Positions 1 through 16,216 of a DNA stretch of 64,000 nt are shown in pieces. Made by a program: the position numbers and the translations under genes. The notes below the pieces were generated by a model, which worked only from the letters and a program-made list of their open reading frames with translations, did no database searches and was not told where the DNA came from. Every line of letters starts with the position of its first letter. Position 1 is the first letter of the stretch. Source of the stretch: Paraspadella gotoi (lineage: Eukaryota; Chaetognatha); the NCBI GenBank assembly GCA_051294375.1, contig CM119267.1, forward strand, positions 937,601 to 1,001,600. The letters run 5' to 3'.

Positions 1-345
1 ACAAAGTATAATTCTTTTTTCAATATTTTGATGATAAGTGGGTCAAAATTGGGAAAAACCTAAAAAAATCATCCTCATCCGATAATTTTAATAGTTTTTA
101 ATAATTTTTAGTAATAAAATATCAAAATTTTAAAAAGTTGTAATTACATTTTTTGTTTAACTTTTTTAGCTGTATCAGAATCAATTAAAAAAACTTAAAA
201 TATCTAAAAATATTTTTAACATTATATAGCAATATAATAATTTTAATTAACGAATAACTCATGGTTGGGAACATTTTTTCAAAAAAAAATTTAACACAAT
301 AACTAATACCAATAATGGATTCGTTTAATGCTGTTCCCATTAAAA
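1..345. repeat. AT-rich dispersed repeat, copy 1
   Basis: This AT-rich stretch is closely matched, in the same order and orientation, by 32275-32490 and 33640-33740. Both places share a 'gataagtgggtcaaaattg' block near the start and an 'actaataccaataatgg' block near the end. The second copy is interrupted by about 1.1 kb of other repeats. No ORF is supported. It is an interspersed element of unknown class, probably cut by the window edge. Confidence 0.7.
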
Positions 346-1257
346 TTTAAATTTAGTCGGCTACCGCTAGCATAAGGATCGTCGCAATCGCATAAGAAAA
401 ATCAAATTTTGATACTAAAAAAAATAAAATTCTATTTTGCGATTGTCAATTAAAAAAAATAATAAAGTACCGAGGAAAATTAAAGTAAAAAACTTTCATT
501 GTCAAAAAATAAACTGATCAGCAGACGCAGCCCCTGAGAAAAAAAAACGAAATAAAAACCCGATGTTGCGATAGCAAAACGATAACATGCACGAATGCGA
601 TGCCTAATTTTACAAGTTCAATCCTAATTCAATTTTTTTTAATAAAAACGTAGAGAGAGAGAGAGAAAAAAGAAAGAAATCAAAAGGCAGCAGCAGAAGC
701 AGCAGGAGAAAAGAGAGAAAAAGAATAAGCCCTTGCAGAGCCAGCTGCAGACTCGTCTTTTTTATTTCCCTATGAATCAGTGACTAGGGAAAAGAGAGAG
801 GGAGAGAGACATATAATTAAAAGAGAAAAGAGAGAGAGAGAAAGAAATATAAAAATAAAAGAGAAAATTTGTTTGTTTTGATAAAATGTAAACAAAACAT
901 TTAATAACTGTCCTCACTCAATTTTAAGGACATCGATGAGAAGCTGTATATAAATTTTCAGCTTCATACACCCAAATTTAATTATAATAAAGGCGATCTA
1001 TAATTTGGGACGCCGCCAACAACGACGCCACTTATGTGCAAAACCACAGCAATATCGTCGAAAACGCAAAGCTTTGCGTTTGCGACGATAAAAATATTAT
1101 TCATGAATGCATGGTGCGGAAGGACATTTGGCCTTAGCTAATCAACGCATACTGTATTTGATTTTTAATTTGATTCACTGAAAATTGAGAAAATTTATTA
1201 ATACAGTCAAGCGGAAAAAAAGGCGCCTATTTATTCCAGCTTTTAAAAATTACCTTG
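346..1257. other. Non-coding AT-rich interval with GA-rich tract
   Basis: No gene is visible. The interval is AT-rich with a purine-rich GA microsatellite zone at about 650-870 and scattered A/T runs. Confidence 0.6.
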
Positions 1258-1592
1258 TATGTTATTCCGTGTTAGAGAGAACGAATTAAATATTTTTCAC
1301 ATTTAGTTTTGCTCTGAAGTACTTCATTTTGAAAAATCACTGCTCCCAATCGGATAGCTCGCTTTCTAAAAAGATTTTACCCAACTTTATCTTTAACTAA
1401 ACTGTTAAAATCAAAGTAAAACAGTTTTAAAAGAAAATAACAGTTTATTAAAAGATATAAAAAATTGTTAAATTTTTTTAGAAATTGGGCTATCCGATTG
1501 GGAGCAATGATTTTTCAAAATGATACTACTTCAGAGAAAAACTAAATGTGAATAATATTTAATTCGTTCTCTCTAACACAAAATAAAAACAT
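1258..1592. mobile_element. Foldback (long inverted repeat) MITE-like element
   Basis: Bases about 1258-1368 reappear as the reverse complement at about 1482-1592, leaving a central loop of roughly 110 bases. Shared landmarks are 'gttagagagaacgaatta' at the outer ends and 'ctcccaatcggatagc' at the inner ends. It has no ORF. The arrangement fits a non-autonomous DNA transposon; the superfamily cannot be told and no clear target-site duplication was found. Confidence 0.7.
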
Positions 1593-1624
1593 TCACTCTA
1601 ACAATGGTAATGAGAATAGTAATC

Positions 1625-1812
1625 TGGTAGTGAATAAACGAGACCGTGAGAGAGTCTTGATTGAAAGCTTGCAGGGACCTGCTATATCATTATTTTGTAA
1701 AAGTGATGGAGGCCTTAAACCACCAAAGCCTGTACAAAGTCAGGGGCAAGATAGCTTATTTATTAAAGGAATGGATAACTTTTATATTGGTTGTAGTACC
1801 AATTTCATATCG
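1625..1812 (+). repeat. Dispersed repeat family A, copy 1
   Basis: The segment contains 'gaaagcttgcagggacctg' and 'gtcaggggcaagatagc' and matches about 7725-7905 in the same orientation with few differences. A more diverged relative lies at about 52985-53150. It can be read as an 81-codon ORF, but the ORF is not kept between copies, so I treat it as non-coding. Confidence 0.7.
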
Positions 1813-2042
1813 GAGATCTCCCGAGTCTCCGATCCGATTTGCTTTTGGTGGCTTGATACTCCTCGATTGATATAATAAATAATAAAACCATCGTAAATTG
1901 CCAGAGAAATTTAGAATATATACTAAGTTCAACAAAAAGAAAATTTCAAAGCACAAGGGGTAAAAGCATCTCACATCAGAAAAAATTATTCTGAATATTA
2001 TTTTTATTTTTATTATTATTATTATTATTATTATCATTATTA

Positions 2043-3263
2043 TTATGTAAGATCATCATCACCTGTCAAAGGAGGAAGAACCTGCGCCGGCCTACTAATA
2101 CTCGGGCGACCGTTGAGTCTATCGAAGGCGGCCTTTATGCCGGCGGCGGCGCGCTCGGAGAAGAGGGTCGCCTGCGTCGCAGGCTGCGCGCGGCTCTGAT
2201 TAGACAGAGACATGGCGGCGGCGACGGCGGCAGCGGCCTGCGGACAAAGCTTCGTGGCCTCGGCGTAGGCGCTCGAAGATAAGACGCCATGGGCCCTCCT
2301 CGTGGAGGCGGCGACTGAAGAGAAGTCACGGTGGCGGTCAGCGGCGACATTGTGTTGAGACGAAGCAGAGGCGGCGGAATTGGAAGAGAGATTAGAAGAG
2401 GCGGCGAGATTAGAGAAATCGGCGACTATATCGTCGGCGCTGGTAGCGGAATTAGTAGCGACATTAGCGAAAGATGTGGCGAGATCGGATACTACTACGT
2501 CCGAGTCGGAAAGATTTTCGCTGCTGAGATCAATTAGGATTTCGGTGTCGCTGTTGCCAAACGCACGATCGAAGGCCACGCTGGCCGCGGTCGACAAAGA
2601 AATCGGACCTGTATATAACGTTCATACGTTAACCTTTTGTTCAACTTTACAATACTCCAGTCTCAAAGAAATATCATATCATGTCTGATAATTTTTCAGC
2701 AGTCAAGAGGAAATTCATTTCAGATAGCTGAATTTAACGCTGGCTCTAAACTGTAGAATCTAGAGACCTTTCATCAACTGAAAAGCGGCGGTAATGGCGA
2801 GGTGGGCGTCGTGACTGAGAACGGTCGCCGCCAAGAGGTCAGCAGGGGAGATAATGGGCACGAGGTTTTCTTGGAAATTAGGCTGAGGCGGCGGCGGCGG
2901 CGGCGGCGGGGCAGCGGCGGCGAATGAACGAGGATAAAAGCGAGCGGCGTGAGGAGATAATGTTGAGGTAGCGGCGGTGGCGGGCGGATAGAGAGTCCAA
3001 GAAGTGGGTGGAGAATAGAGGACGGCTTCCGGAGAGAAAGTTGAACTAGCGGATGTTGCAGAGGTATTGGCTGATGCTGCAGAGGTATTGGCGGATGCTG
3101 CAGAGGTATTGGCTGATGCTGCAGAGGTATTAGCGGCGCCATTGGAGCCGTTTGAAGCCTCCCTATTCGCAGGAGCAACAACACGGCATCTTTTCCTCGG
3201 GCTGAGGGAAACGTCGTCCTCCTCGTTAAGGTGGGCGCGGTTGGAATGATTTTTGGGCAGCAT
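2043..3263 (-). CDS. Ala/Ser-rich low-complexity protein, unknown function
   Basis: I do not recognise this gene. Two exons, 2768-3263 and 2043-2608, join in phase 1 (donor AAAG|GTCTCT, acceptor ACAG|GTCC) to give about 353 residues. The N-terminus has a basic LSPRKRCRV stretch that could be a nuclear signal. Next come about four copies of a 7-residue NTSAASA-type repeat coded by a 21-bp tandem repeat, then a proline run. Exon 2 is Ala/Ser/Asp-rich. Related AF-x-LMKG / AFDRLNG endings occur three times (end of exon 1, start of exon 2, near the C-terminus), hinting at a degenerate internal repeat. GC and codon choice resemble its neighbours. The start is the first ATG, 383 bp past the SIVA1 stop. 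The join is inferred from phase only. Confidence 0.5.
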
Positions 3264-3646
3264 ATTTAAATTTTTAAATCTATGTTTAAAAAAAAAACAA
3301 ACGCATCAAGAAAACGTAAAAATAAAACGAGTTATATAATACAAACAATTTATATGTACCGTTATTAAATCGTACGTTGGTGGAAGAAAAGTGAGACGTT
3401 GAAAACGAAATACGAATAATAGATTTGTTCAATTAGTTTAATAATATACGATTAACAATCAAGCACCAGATATAAACAAAAAAACAAACCCGAGACAGAT
3501 GGCACGTCGTTTGTAAAAAAAACAAACAAACAAAGAAACAATATATTAACTGAGTTTTTATTAAAAGCAAAGATGTCGCCCCGAATTCTACGGCAGCGGC
3601 GGCTACGGCAGCGGCGGCGACGGCGTCTGCAGCTGCTGCAGTGAGG
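3264..3646. other. Gap between SIVA1 stop and unknown gene start
   Basis: AT-rich apart from a short GCN-repeat-rich patch at about 3590-3640. It should hold the SIVA1 3' UTR and the upstream region of the unknown gene. No other feature seen. Confidence 0.5.
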
Positions 3647-6558
3647 CTAAGTCATTTCTTCATTTTGACAGTTAAAGCAACGCATCGATTCACCTGACGA
3701 CCTGAATTAGGGGGCGAGGGGGGAAAGGGGGAGGAAAGGGGGAGGAAAGGGGGGATGAGGGGGGAAGGTAGGGTGAAATCGACTGCACCAAATGCCACCC
3801 TTTCTGATCTGTCATCGATTTGATTTCACCAACTGCTCCCGTTTTAATTTCTGACCTGTAATCGATTTGACTGCACCGACTGCTACACCTTTTTAATTTC
3901 TGACCTATAATCGACTTGACTGCATCCGTTTTAATTTCTGACCTGTAATCAACTTGACTGTATCCATTTTAATTTCTGACCTGTAATCGACTTGACTGCA
4001 CAGCGCACAGAAGACTTGATGACACTCGTCACAAGAATTTGAACAATGAGAACAGAGAAATTTTTTGCAGGAAGAGCAACTGACATGAGGGCGGGAGTCG
4101 AACCGCAAGCAACACCGCCGCGAATCTGGATACAAAAATTGATAAATTCAAGTACAAGTATAAATCAAATATTATAATATATAATTTGACTCGGACCCGC
4201 ACTGTAGAGCGTCTGCTGCCCTGGAAGAGGTTGACGAACGAGTTTTCCCTGAGAATCGATGCGAAGTTGAAGAAGATTCGAGTCGGTCGTCAAATCGGTT
4301 GTCGAATCGGGGAGGTCGCCCTGCGGGAAGTGGAGAATCATTTCTCTATTTTGACACTTTCTTTCACTCTCTCTTTCTTTCCGTCTCTCTGTCGGGAAGA
4401 AACTTTCGTGGATTCGTTCATCGGCTTTTATTCATCAGTGAATTCATTTACGATTAGACATTTATTCATCTGTGGATCAATACGTTCATTAATCATTCAT
4501 TAATCGTTCATTGATTATTCATAGATCATTCATTGATTATTCATAGACCGTTTACTATCTATTTCCTCTCACAGTTATCGTGAATCATTAATAGTATGAT
4601 AGGAGAGGTGTTGGGTACTGTTTAATGGTTATTGATCATTGATGTGTTTCCTCCTGATTACGATACAATGCAGATTCCAGGGTGCTCAGACTGTCAATGC
4701 ACGGCTGCCCGTGATCTATCCAAACCTATGGTTGTTCCGAGACATTCTGCCACGCCGTGACGTTCCGTGTCACCCCTTTGATCTCTTACCGTTCTCATCG
4801 CCCATTACCATGATGGGAAAAAAGTGTCGCGGTTACTTTCTAGTTATTTTTCGGCATTTTAATGTAAGAATCGAAAAATAAAATTTAGATATCAAGAAAC
4901 TTTGGCCTTTTGTGATTCATATAAGCTGTATCTCATTTATGTGTGAAAAAAATACAGGAGTTCCATGTAAAAGAAAATGCGTTGTCCAAAAAAATGCTTC
5001 CTTCATTTTTATCTTTTTTATATCTATATTTTTTATTTATACTCATTGCCGGTTCTTTTTTATTACTTTTTGAGTTTAACCAATACTATTAAAAATCGCT
5101 GCCTTTTCTCAGTCTCATGTCAAATGGTTATTGCATTATCTCCATTAGGATAGATTCATGGATGAATCTTAATTCATATGTCAAAAAAAGAGCAATATTA
5201 AAAATACAAAAATGCTGTAGATGTTATAAAATATTATTTTTAAATTGTAAAGTATCAATAAAAGTTATAAGGTTCCGGATAACCTTTCTGTAAGCAAAGT
5301 TATCATTTTTATTTACCTTTGGATGTATTATCAGAATCAAGTATCAAACAAGTCCAAAAAAAAAAAAAGGTTTTGTTGAAGTGAAAGACAATGAATTATC
5401 ACATTATGCAGCAACAACTCAAACCTGGTTTACTTTATAGAGGATCAATCTTTTTCACTGCTTGCTAAGGACCATTTTTTGCCCCAAATCTGATAAAAAA
5501 TATCATGTCAAAGATATAATTTTAACAATAATATTAATAGTTCTCTTGATCAAAAAGAAGTGAAAACAGTTAGAGAAAACCTTTTTTGGAAGTATTTGAA
5601 TGCATTGAATAATTTAATGCTGTTGAAAAATAATCATTTTATTCAGTCTTATGGAGGTCATATTACTTATTAAAACTTATTTATTAGCCAAAAAATATAT
5701 TTGACAATAAAATTAACTGGATTTTCCAAACCGCGACACTTTTTTTCCATCATGGTATGCAGGATTTTCCCCCTAACATCTCTCTTACCTGCTGAATTTG
5801 AGCAGTGAAATCGCCAGTGAATTTCGCCGGAGAGTTTTCGCCACTGCTGGGAGTAAAACAAGAAAAGTATAAATATGAAACTAATCAATTTTTAACCGGA
5901 TCAAAACCAACAACAACAACAACAACCTGGTGGTCATGGGGGCGTCGTTTGACGAGTCGGGTGGAAGCGGAGAGAGACATCGCGAAGGCGGCGACGTTTC
6001 GCGCGACGGATTCGGCGTCTGCATTAGACCCGAAGCGGCGTCGTCGGCGCCGGCCGGAAACTGTTTGGCGGCGCCGGCGCGGAGAAGAGACAACGTACGA
6101 TCTGAGGACACAGGGCGCCAATTTACATTTTTACGCGGTTTCATCTCACACATTTTCGTTATTTGACTACATAACTCATAAGAAAATTAAATACAAGTAT
6201 AAATTCCTAAATTCAGAAAATTTCTAGAAAATATATTCTGGAAATAGTCAATCTCTCTCTCTCTCACTCTCTCTCCTTTTTATCCTCAACAGAGGGAGAA
6301 GACGCGGACAGAAACGAAGAAATGAGACAAGTCGTGAAATTATTTTACCAAGTGACGCGTATCCAAAGAAGAAAATTCCCTCGCTGATATTTGATATTAA
6401 ATATCACAATCATTTAATGTCCATTGTTATCGAAACTCACCGTAGATTTCCTGCATAAATTTGGGATCTCCTAAATGCTTTGGCCCCACGTGGGTTTTCA
6501 TCTGCAGAGGAGCGAAGGGAACGAATCCATCCATTTCCTCCAATTTTCGCTTCGGCAT
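3647..6558 (-). CDS. SIVA1: Apoptosis regulatory protein Siva
   Basis: Six exons (6441-6558, 5927-6101, 5789-5846, 4203-4320, 3981-4125, 3647-3701) join with matching phases to a 222-residue protein, against 175 in human. It begins MPKR and has the conserved FAPLQMK and QEIYDRT blocks of the Siva N-terminus. The middle has the RIDSQGKLVRQ block. The C-terminus is the cysteine-rich zinc-binding module: CSSC, CSHC, CDEC, CALC, then CFNC in the last exon. In vertebrates Siva binds CD27-family receptors and acts in apoptosis and the p53/ARF axis; the role here is inferred by homology. The extra length is a Pro/Ser-rich linker in exons 2-3. Intron 3 (about 1.47 kb) holds an inverted-repeat element. 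The exon 5 donor sits inside a tandem repeat with several copies of the same donor, so the 3' splice choice is less certain. Confidence 0.88.
3795..3998 (-). repeat. Tandem repeat of the SIVA1 exon 5 / intron 5 junction
   Basis: On the minus strand a unit of roughly 35-45 bases containing 'AAATCGATTACAGGTCAG' or a close variant occurs about five times. The copy nearest the exon is the coding one and supplies the donor ACAG|GTCAG. The others lie in the intron and each carries another potential donor and a CAG acceptor-like site. Confidence 0.75.
4809..5757. mobile_element. Possible inverted-repeat transposon in SIVA1 intron 3
   Basis: Bases 4809-4838 and the reverse complement of 5729-5757 share 'ccatgatgg' and 'aaaaaagtgtcgcggtt' with few differences, about 28 bp in all, roughly 950 bp apart. 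The interior is AT-rich without a transposase ORF. This fits a non-autonomous DNA element. I could not identify a target-site duplication, so the ends are approximate. Confidence 0.45.
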
Positions 6559-6941
6559 TTTTTTTTTTTTTTTTAGTATTTCTTTTTTTTTGGTCAGAGG
6601 TAAAAAAAACCCTTACAAAACGGAACATATAATTCATAAATGAGACATAATATATGGACAAAAATTTTGGTCAAAGGATTAAAAAAACTAAATGAAATTT
6701 CGCGGGTAAATCGAAATAAACTGGGAAGGAGAAAAGAAGTACTAAGTCCGGGGCTACTACGAGATGCCGAGAGTATTAACGATGATAATACGGACTTTCT
6801 AAATGAATTCGTTTGTGCGTTTCGTCACATGGTTGTTTCGTTGGTTTTGCCAATCCTTAATTCCTTTATGGAATGACGATTCTACATGGGTCGATAGATC
6901 GAAGCGAGACGCAGCGAGAGGAGAATGGGTCGACGGGGCGT
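6559..6941. other. Gap between ACTL6A stop and SIVA1 start
   Basis: AT-rich with a poly-A/T run just upstream of the SIVA1 ATG. ORFs seen here in other frames are shadows of the flanking exons. No separate gene is supported. Confidence 0.5.
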
Positions 6942-9900
6942 TCAAGGACACTTCCTCTCGACGCAGGCCTTCCCTCCTTCGTCGTACTCGTGCTTGGAGA
7001 TCCACATCTGTTGAAAGGAACCGAGAGAAGCGAGGATCGACCCGCCGATCCACGAAGAGAATCGCCTCTCCGAAGATTGCGTCGAAAAGAGCAACTTCAG
7101 TCTCATGTTCGTCGTCAGTTTTTGCGCCAAATCCTGATTCAATCGATCGGTGAAGCCTGGAAAATTATATTCAATTCGGCAAACTTGTAATGAAATTCGA
7201 CGAAATTACTAATTTAAAGTTTGTAAAAAAGTTTTTAAAGTTATTAATTAAAAAAAAAAAGAAAACTCCCATCAAAGATTTCCCCCCCCAACCCCATCGT
7301 TTTCAAACCTTGAAGGAGAGAGTTTCCCCCGACGACCATGAGATTCGAGTAAAGCGAAGGTCGCATCTCGATGTCGCACATCCCGACGGCCGTCGTCACC
7401 GACTGCGTCATCGAAAGGGCCACGCCCCCCGCGTTCTTTTGGAACTTGGAATCGAAGAGTCCCTCCATGATGCGGAACCTGAAGAGGCGGTGGGGGGGAG
7501 TGTAGGGCTACGATGTGGCTTTCGTTTCTTCTATGATCCTCATTGAATTGAATTAATTTGATTTCATTTATTTAATTAATTCAATTAACTCGCATACTTA
7601 CAATTAAATGTCCTGTTAATCTTCGGATCTTAATACTTAAGGGAGTGGTCTTTCATACAATCGAAACAATCTTATATATTACAATATTATATCACTTCAT
7701 TGATAGGGAAGCCAGGTTCTCTTGGAGTGAATATGCGAGACTCTGAGAGTCTTGATTGAAAGCTTGCAGGGACCTGTTATGTCATTATCTTGTATGGATG
7801 GAGGCCTTAAACCACCAAAGCCTGTCCAAAGTCAGGGGCAAGATAGCTTATTTATTAAATGAATGGATAATTTTTATATTGGTTGTACCAATTTCACGGG
7901 ATTAGACTGAAGGCTTAAATATTTTGCAGTCATAGCGACCTCGTTCTTTACTAATCAATGGGAAAAATCCTAGACTAAAACATCCGCGACGCCGCCATAG
8001 TCTTAGCTTATGATCCACAGAATAGACCTCTGTAGAATGTAGATGGTCTTGGTTGGCCTAGTGATGAGATAGCTCGCCCTCTTCGCGAATAATCAGAAAA
8101 GCGACGAATCACAGACCTGACTTTAACCTTAGACAGACCAAAGTCCGAGAGAGAGACTAAGGGGTCGACGGCCGTGATTGCCGAGGGACCTCGAGGCACT
8201 CCTCACCTCAATATTCAAACTCAAGAAACAATTTTTCTCCAAATAATTGAATTCATGAAAATTTTTTATCTTCACTTTTGTCATCGTGACGTCATTACCT
8301 TCGTCATTACCTTTATCATTGTCCGTCGTTAATAAAACTAATACCTTTTAATTATCCTCCTTAATCGATTAAACGTCAACGGTTTTTCCAGTCTATCGTT
8401 CTCAGTTAATTTTTCATCTCTATCTCTCAATCTCACCTTTCGCAACCAAAGTCTTTGGAGAGTCCATGAGGAAACTCGTAGGGCGTGGTCGGGAGATTCC
8501 GGGCGCTGAATTCCTCGTAGGGCGACTCGAGCGCTTGAAGGACGGAAGCCGCGAAATCCTAGCAATAATTGAGAAATATCCAAATTAATCCATGAAATAA
8601 TAATATATATTATAATCATTATTATTCCCGACCTCGACGACTTGCTTGACCATAAAGTCGTGATAAGTTTTAGTGACTTTTGGCAAATTCTTCTTCTTGG
8701 TAAAACTACAGTCTCCTCCGTCGAGGAGAGGCGGCTCCTTCGATCCGATCATGTAAGTAGGGATGATATCGACGCCCGTCTCGTCGAGGAAGGAGCGACA
8801 CTGCGCCGCCACGTAGTCGCCGCCTAACGGAGTTCGGACGATGCAGTTTTGAAGGACGTAGCCGTCGTGGACGGGGACGGCGGAGGTCGTGCTGGCGCCT
8901 GGCAAAGTCCGACGGGGAAATCGAGTTCTTCAGTCTCAACAATTATTAAATTAGCTTTTAGATTATTAGATCAATCTTTCAATTATGTTTCCTTAAAAAG
9001 TTTTCTTTCACCAGTATTTACCTGATATTTCTAACTTTATACAAAACATTAACTCATCCATACATAATACATATGCCTCCCCAAACAGCAAATGAATACG
9101 TAAGCAAAAATCAAAGTTAATCTTCGCATAAAACACTTTGATTCGAATTTCATACCAGGAAATCATAAATGACAAAAGTGTTTGGGTTATTTCCCTCAAC
9201 GAATAAAAAAAATGTAAACATGAATATATAAGTAAAAAAGTAAGTAAAGAAGCCCTGAGCCTCCTCACCAGAATCGAGCACGAGTCCCGTGGCCCGCCCG
9301 TTGGCGAAGGCGGAGAGAACGGCGCTCTTGCAGAGAAAGAAAGCGGGGACGTCGTATTTCTCGAACATGAGTTCGCAGAGTTTCTCGCGTTTCGCCCGGG
9401 AATTCCACGACGCCTCGGACATCATCACCGGATGGAACTTGGATTCCGAAGAGATATATCGTTTGTAGATGTGATCGAGGCTTTTGGGGAAAAAGGGAAG
9501 AGGAAGTCAATATATATATATATTTCTCTCTCTCTCTCCCTCTCTCTCTCTCACCAATTCTCGAATAGATCCCAATCTTCTATCATCCCGTCCTTCATCA
9601 TCGTCATCATCTCCATTCCTTCTTTGGGACACGAGATCGAATTGGATCCATAAATGAATCGTTTGTTCTTCGTCGCTTCCGATTTCGTCGCGTTCGACTC
9701 GGATTTCGTCTCCGACTTTGACGGCGATGCTGTTGTTGTTGTCGCGGATTCGACGGGTTTGTCGGCGGATGTCGTTATTTTCGAATCGTCCGTCTGAGAG
9801 AGAGAGACAGTTAACTGAGCCAATGTATGAATTTTCTTTTTGTTTTTGTTTTAAATTATCTTCCTCACCCCGGCCACCCCCATCCACCTTCTAAATCTCA

Positions 9901-10054
9901 CCTCCATCTTAACATCTTCCTCCACACATCCTATCATCGATGGAATATCCGCCTTGGGCAAATCTTCCCCCGCGAATCCTGCTCTGATTGTGTGTGACCC
10001 AAAATCAAAGACGAGGGCGCCCACTTCGTCGCCGCCGTAGACCCCGCCGCTCAT
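6942..10054 (-). CDS. ACTL6A: Actin-like protein 6 (BAF53 / Brahma-associated 55 kDa)
   Basis: Seven exons (9902-10054, 9555-9793, 9269-9480, 8633-8898, 8437-8558, 7309-7478, 6942-7156) join in phase to 458 residues; vertebrate BAF53 is about 430. The protein is an actin-fold subunit of SWI/SNF (BAF), INO80 and TIP60 chromatin complexes in the nucleus. The N-terminus [17 protein letters not shown] is the family signature. Also visible are [21 protein letters not shown], the [10 protein letters not shown] block, [36 protein letters not shown] and the C-terminal CVERKCP. Exon 2 carries a Ser/Thr/Lys-rich insert (about residues 55-90) that accounts for the extra length. Intron 5 (about 960 bp) contains a copy of repeat family A. 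The start is fixed by the conserved N-terminus. Confidence 0.95.
7725..7905 (+). repeat. Dispersed repeat family A, copy 2 (in ACTL6A intron 5)
   Basis: Near-identical to about 1625-1812 in the same orientation, sharing 'gagtcttgattgaaagc' and 'ggggcaagatagcttat'. The sequence just to its left, 'ttatatcacttcattgata' at about 7687-7705, also precedes the diverged copy near 52.99 kb, so the element probably starts there. Confidence 0.7.
7906..8436. other. Remainder of ACTL6A intron 5
   Basis: Contains a GC-richer block at about 7980-8220 of unknown nature, perhaps more of repeat family A or another repeat. A 63-codon ORF there shows no recognisable domain and is not supported. Confidence 0.4.
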
Positions 10055-10311
10055 TTTAAGGTTTTTTTTTTCTGGTTTTTTTTTTCAGTTTTTCGTTTCG
10101 TCTTCTGGCGGAGCCAAATATTTTATAAAGCAAAATTAAAATAAAGAGATTTTTACTTCGTCTTATGTCCCGGCCAAAGACAAAGGGAAATAAATAATAG
10201 TACGAGAAAGAAATGCCTTTAAGGAATTGAAGCAAACCAATAAATAAGATGTCCGTGTCAAAATAGAGCCTGCCCGCTGGCGCTCTCGCTCTCTCTCTCT
10301 CTCTCTCTCTG

Positions 10312-11659
10312 TCATTTGTTAGCGTTAAGCATTTTGTTTGTTTGATTTTCGAAAATGTCCAAAAGTCGTTTGATCTCTTTGATCTTATGCGCCGTTTGAT
10401 GCATTGGACGCATTTGGTTGTTGAGTTCTTCCGACTTGGCCATCAAAGCGTACATGCTCTAAAGAAAAGACAGGAATGCTTTAATGCCGCACTACGATAC
10501 TGCCCTAGTAAAAGCACCTACCTTGATGCTGTGGTCGACGGCGTCGCAGGTCTTATCGACGCCGTCCCTGTAGACGTCGACGCACTCGGCCGTGACTCCG
10601 CTCATCTCCTTGACGTGAGACTCGACTTTGGTCAACATCGCGGCGACGGATTCGGCGAGGACGCGAGACTGAGACTCGAGATCGAGGAGGGCCCAAGGAT
10701 CGATGGGCGGTAGGGTCATGCCTGGGAGAGGATGAGGGAGGGAAGAGATGAAAAGACTTATCCTTACACTTACCCTTACCGCCTCCTTACCCGGCTGCCC
10801 GCCCCCGCAGATAGAGGGCGATCGAGATGAGGCGCAGGAGGAGGCGACCGAGGATCTCAGGCTCTGAGTGGACGAGGCTCTCGAGCGACCGAACGACGTC
10901 AATTCGCCCTTCCGGTCCAGAGGGCTGCTGCGCCGGATCTGATCCTGTATGTAGAGGGAGAAGGAGGGATAATTAAGATATCATTTCGTTTATAATATTA
11001 CGATCAATCAATCGTTATATAATTGACAGATCACATTTGCTAATGTAAAAAATAAGATTAAATCTTTAAATTAATACAATAGAAATTTATCAATACAAAA
11101 AAAACACGACTATATGCAAATGAGATTGAGTTCATTAATCTCATTTAAAATGATCATTTAATCACTCTTCTTCACGAGTCTTTGATGACCAATGACCATT
11201 GACCCTAGTTAATCACTTGAGCCATAAAATCACCTGCAGATTGTCGGCCGTGAAAGTGACCAAGTCCCCTTCTTTGGAAAATTCTCCTTTTAACCGTTGG
11301 TGGCGCTGAGGGGAGTAGAGGGAAGAGGAGGCGAGGCTATCGGGAGTTCGGAGATTGTCGGGCGAGACCAAATTGTCGGGCGAGACGAGATCGGGAAAGT
11401 CGGGCGAGCCAGAACGTCGTTCGTCGGTCTCGTTGACTGGATCGAGGACGAGAGAGTGAGGGCGAGAGGGCGGGGAGAGAATCTGTTCCTACGGAGAGAA
11501 AGGATAACAAAACATTTAAACTATTGATGTTAAAATATAAAACGAACTACACTAATATTGTATTATTACCGGAGTCTTTTGCGACTGAAGCTGTTCCGTA
11601 ATCGTGTCTTCGAGATCGGCGTCGTCGTCCTGCGACGAGTCTCGTTCTTTGGTCGCCAT
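10312..11659 (-). CDS. BORCS6: BORC complex subunit 6 (BLOC-1-related, lyspersin)
   Basis: Five exons (11570-11659, 11234-11488, 10791-10944, 10522-10721, 10312-10458) join in phase to 281 residues. The C-terminal half matches the BORCS6 helical region in order: PIDPWALLDLE, a coiled stretch, then VDVYRDGVDKTCDAVDHSIKS, MYALMAKSEELN and an MRPMHQTAHKIKEIKRLL helix ending the protein. The upstream GDLVTFTADNL block is also typical. The N-terminal half is Ser/Pro-rich and probably disordered. BORC sits on the lysosome surface and recruits ARL8 and kinesin for outward lysosome movement. The ATG lies only 71 bp beyond the MCM9 stop on the same strand. Poly-GA/CT lies at the stop-codon side. Confidence is high for family identity and good for exon limits. 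Confidence 0.9.
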
Positions 11660-11730
11660 TGGCAACCGATTCGTTTAATATGGAAAAACTGAAAATGAGC
11701 GCAAAGACATTTGAGCAAGGAAGAAAGAAA

Positions 11731-16216
<4,486 letters not shown>

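Noticed and set aside
1630-1875. 81-codon ORF
   Set aside because: It lies in a dispersed repeat whose second copy does not keep the frame.
4639-4881. 80-codon plus-strand ORF with MMGKKCRG
   Set aside because: It lies inside SIVA1 intron 3, and the MMGKKCRG part comes from the inverted repeat that also occurs near 5.75 kb.
5805-6227. 140-codon plus-strand ORF around a GC-rich patch
   Set aside because: The minus frame is a SIVA1 exon that joins in phase with conserved neighbours and aligns with the Siva N-terminus.
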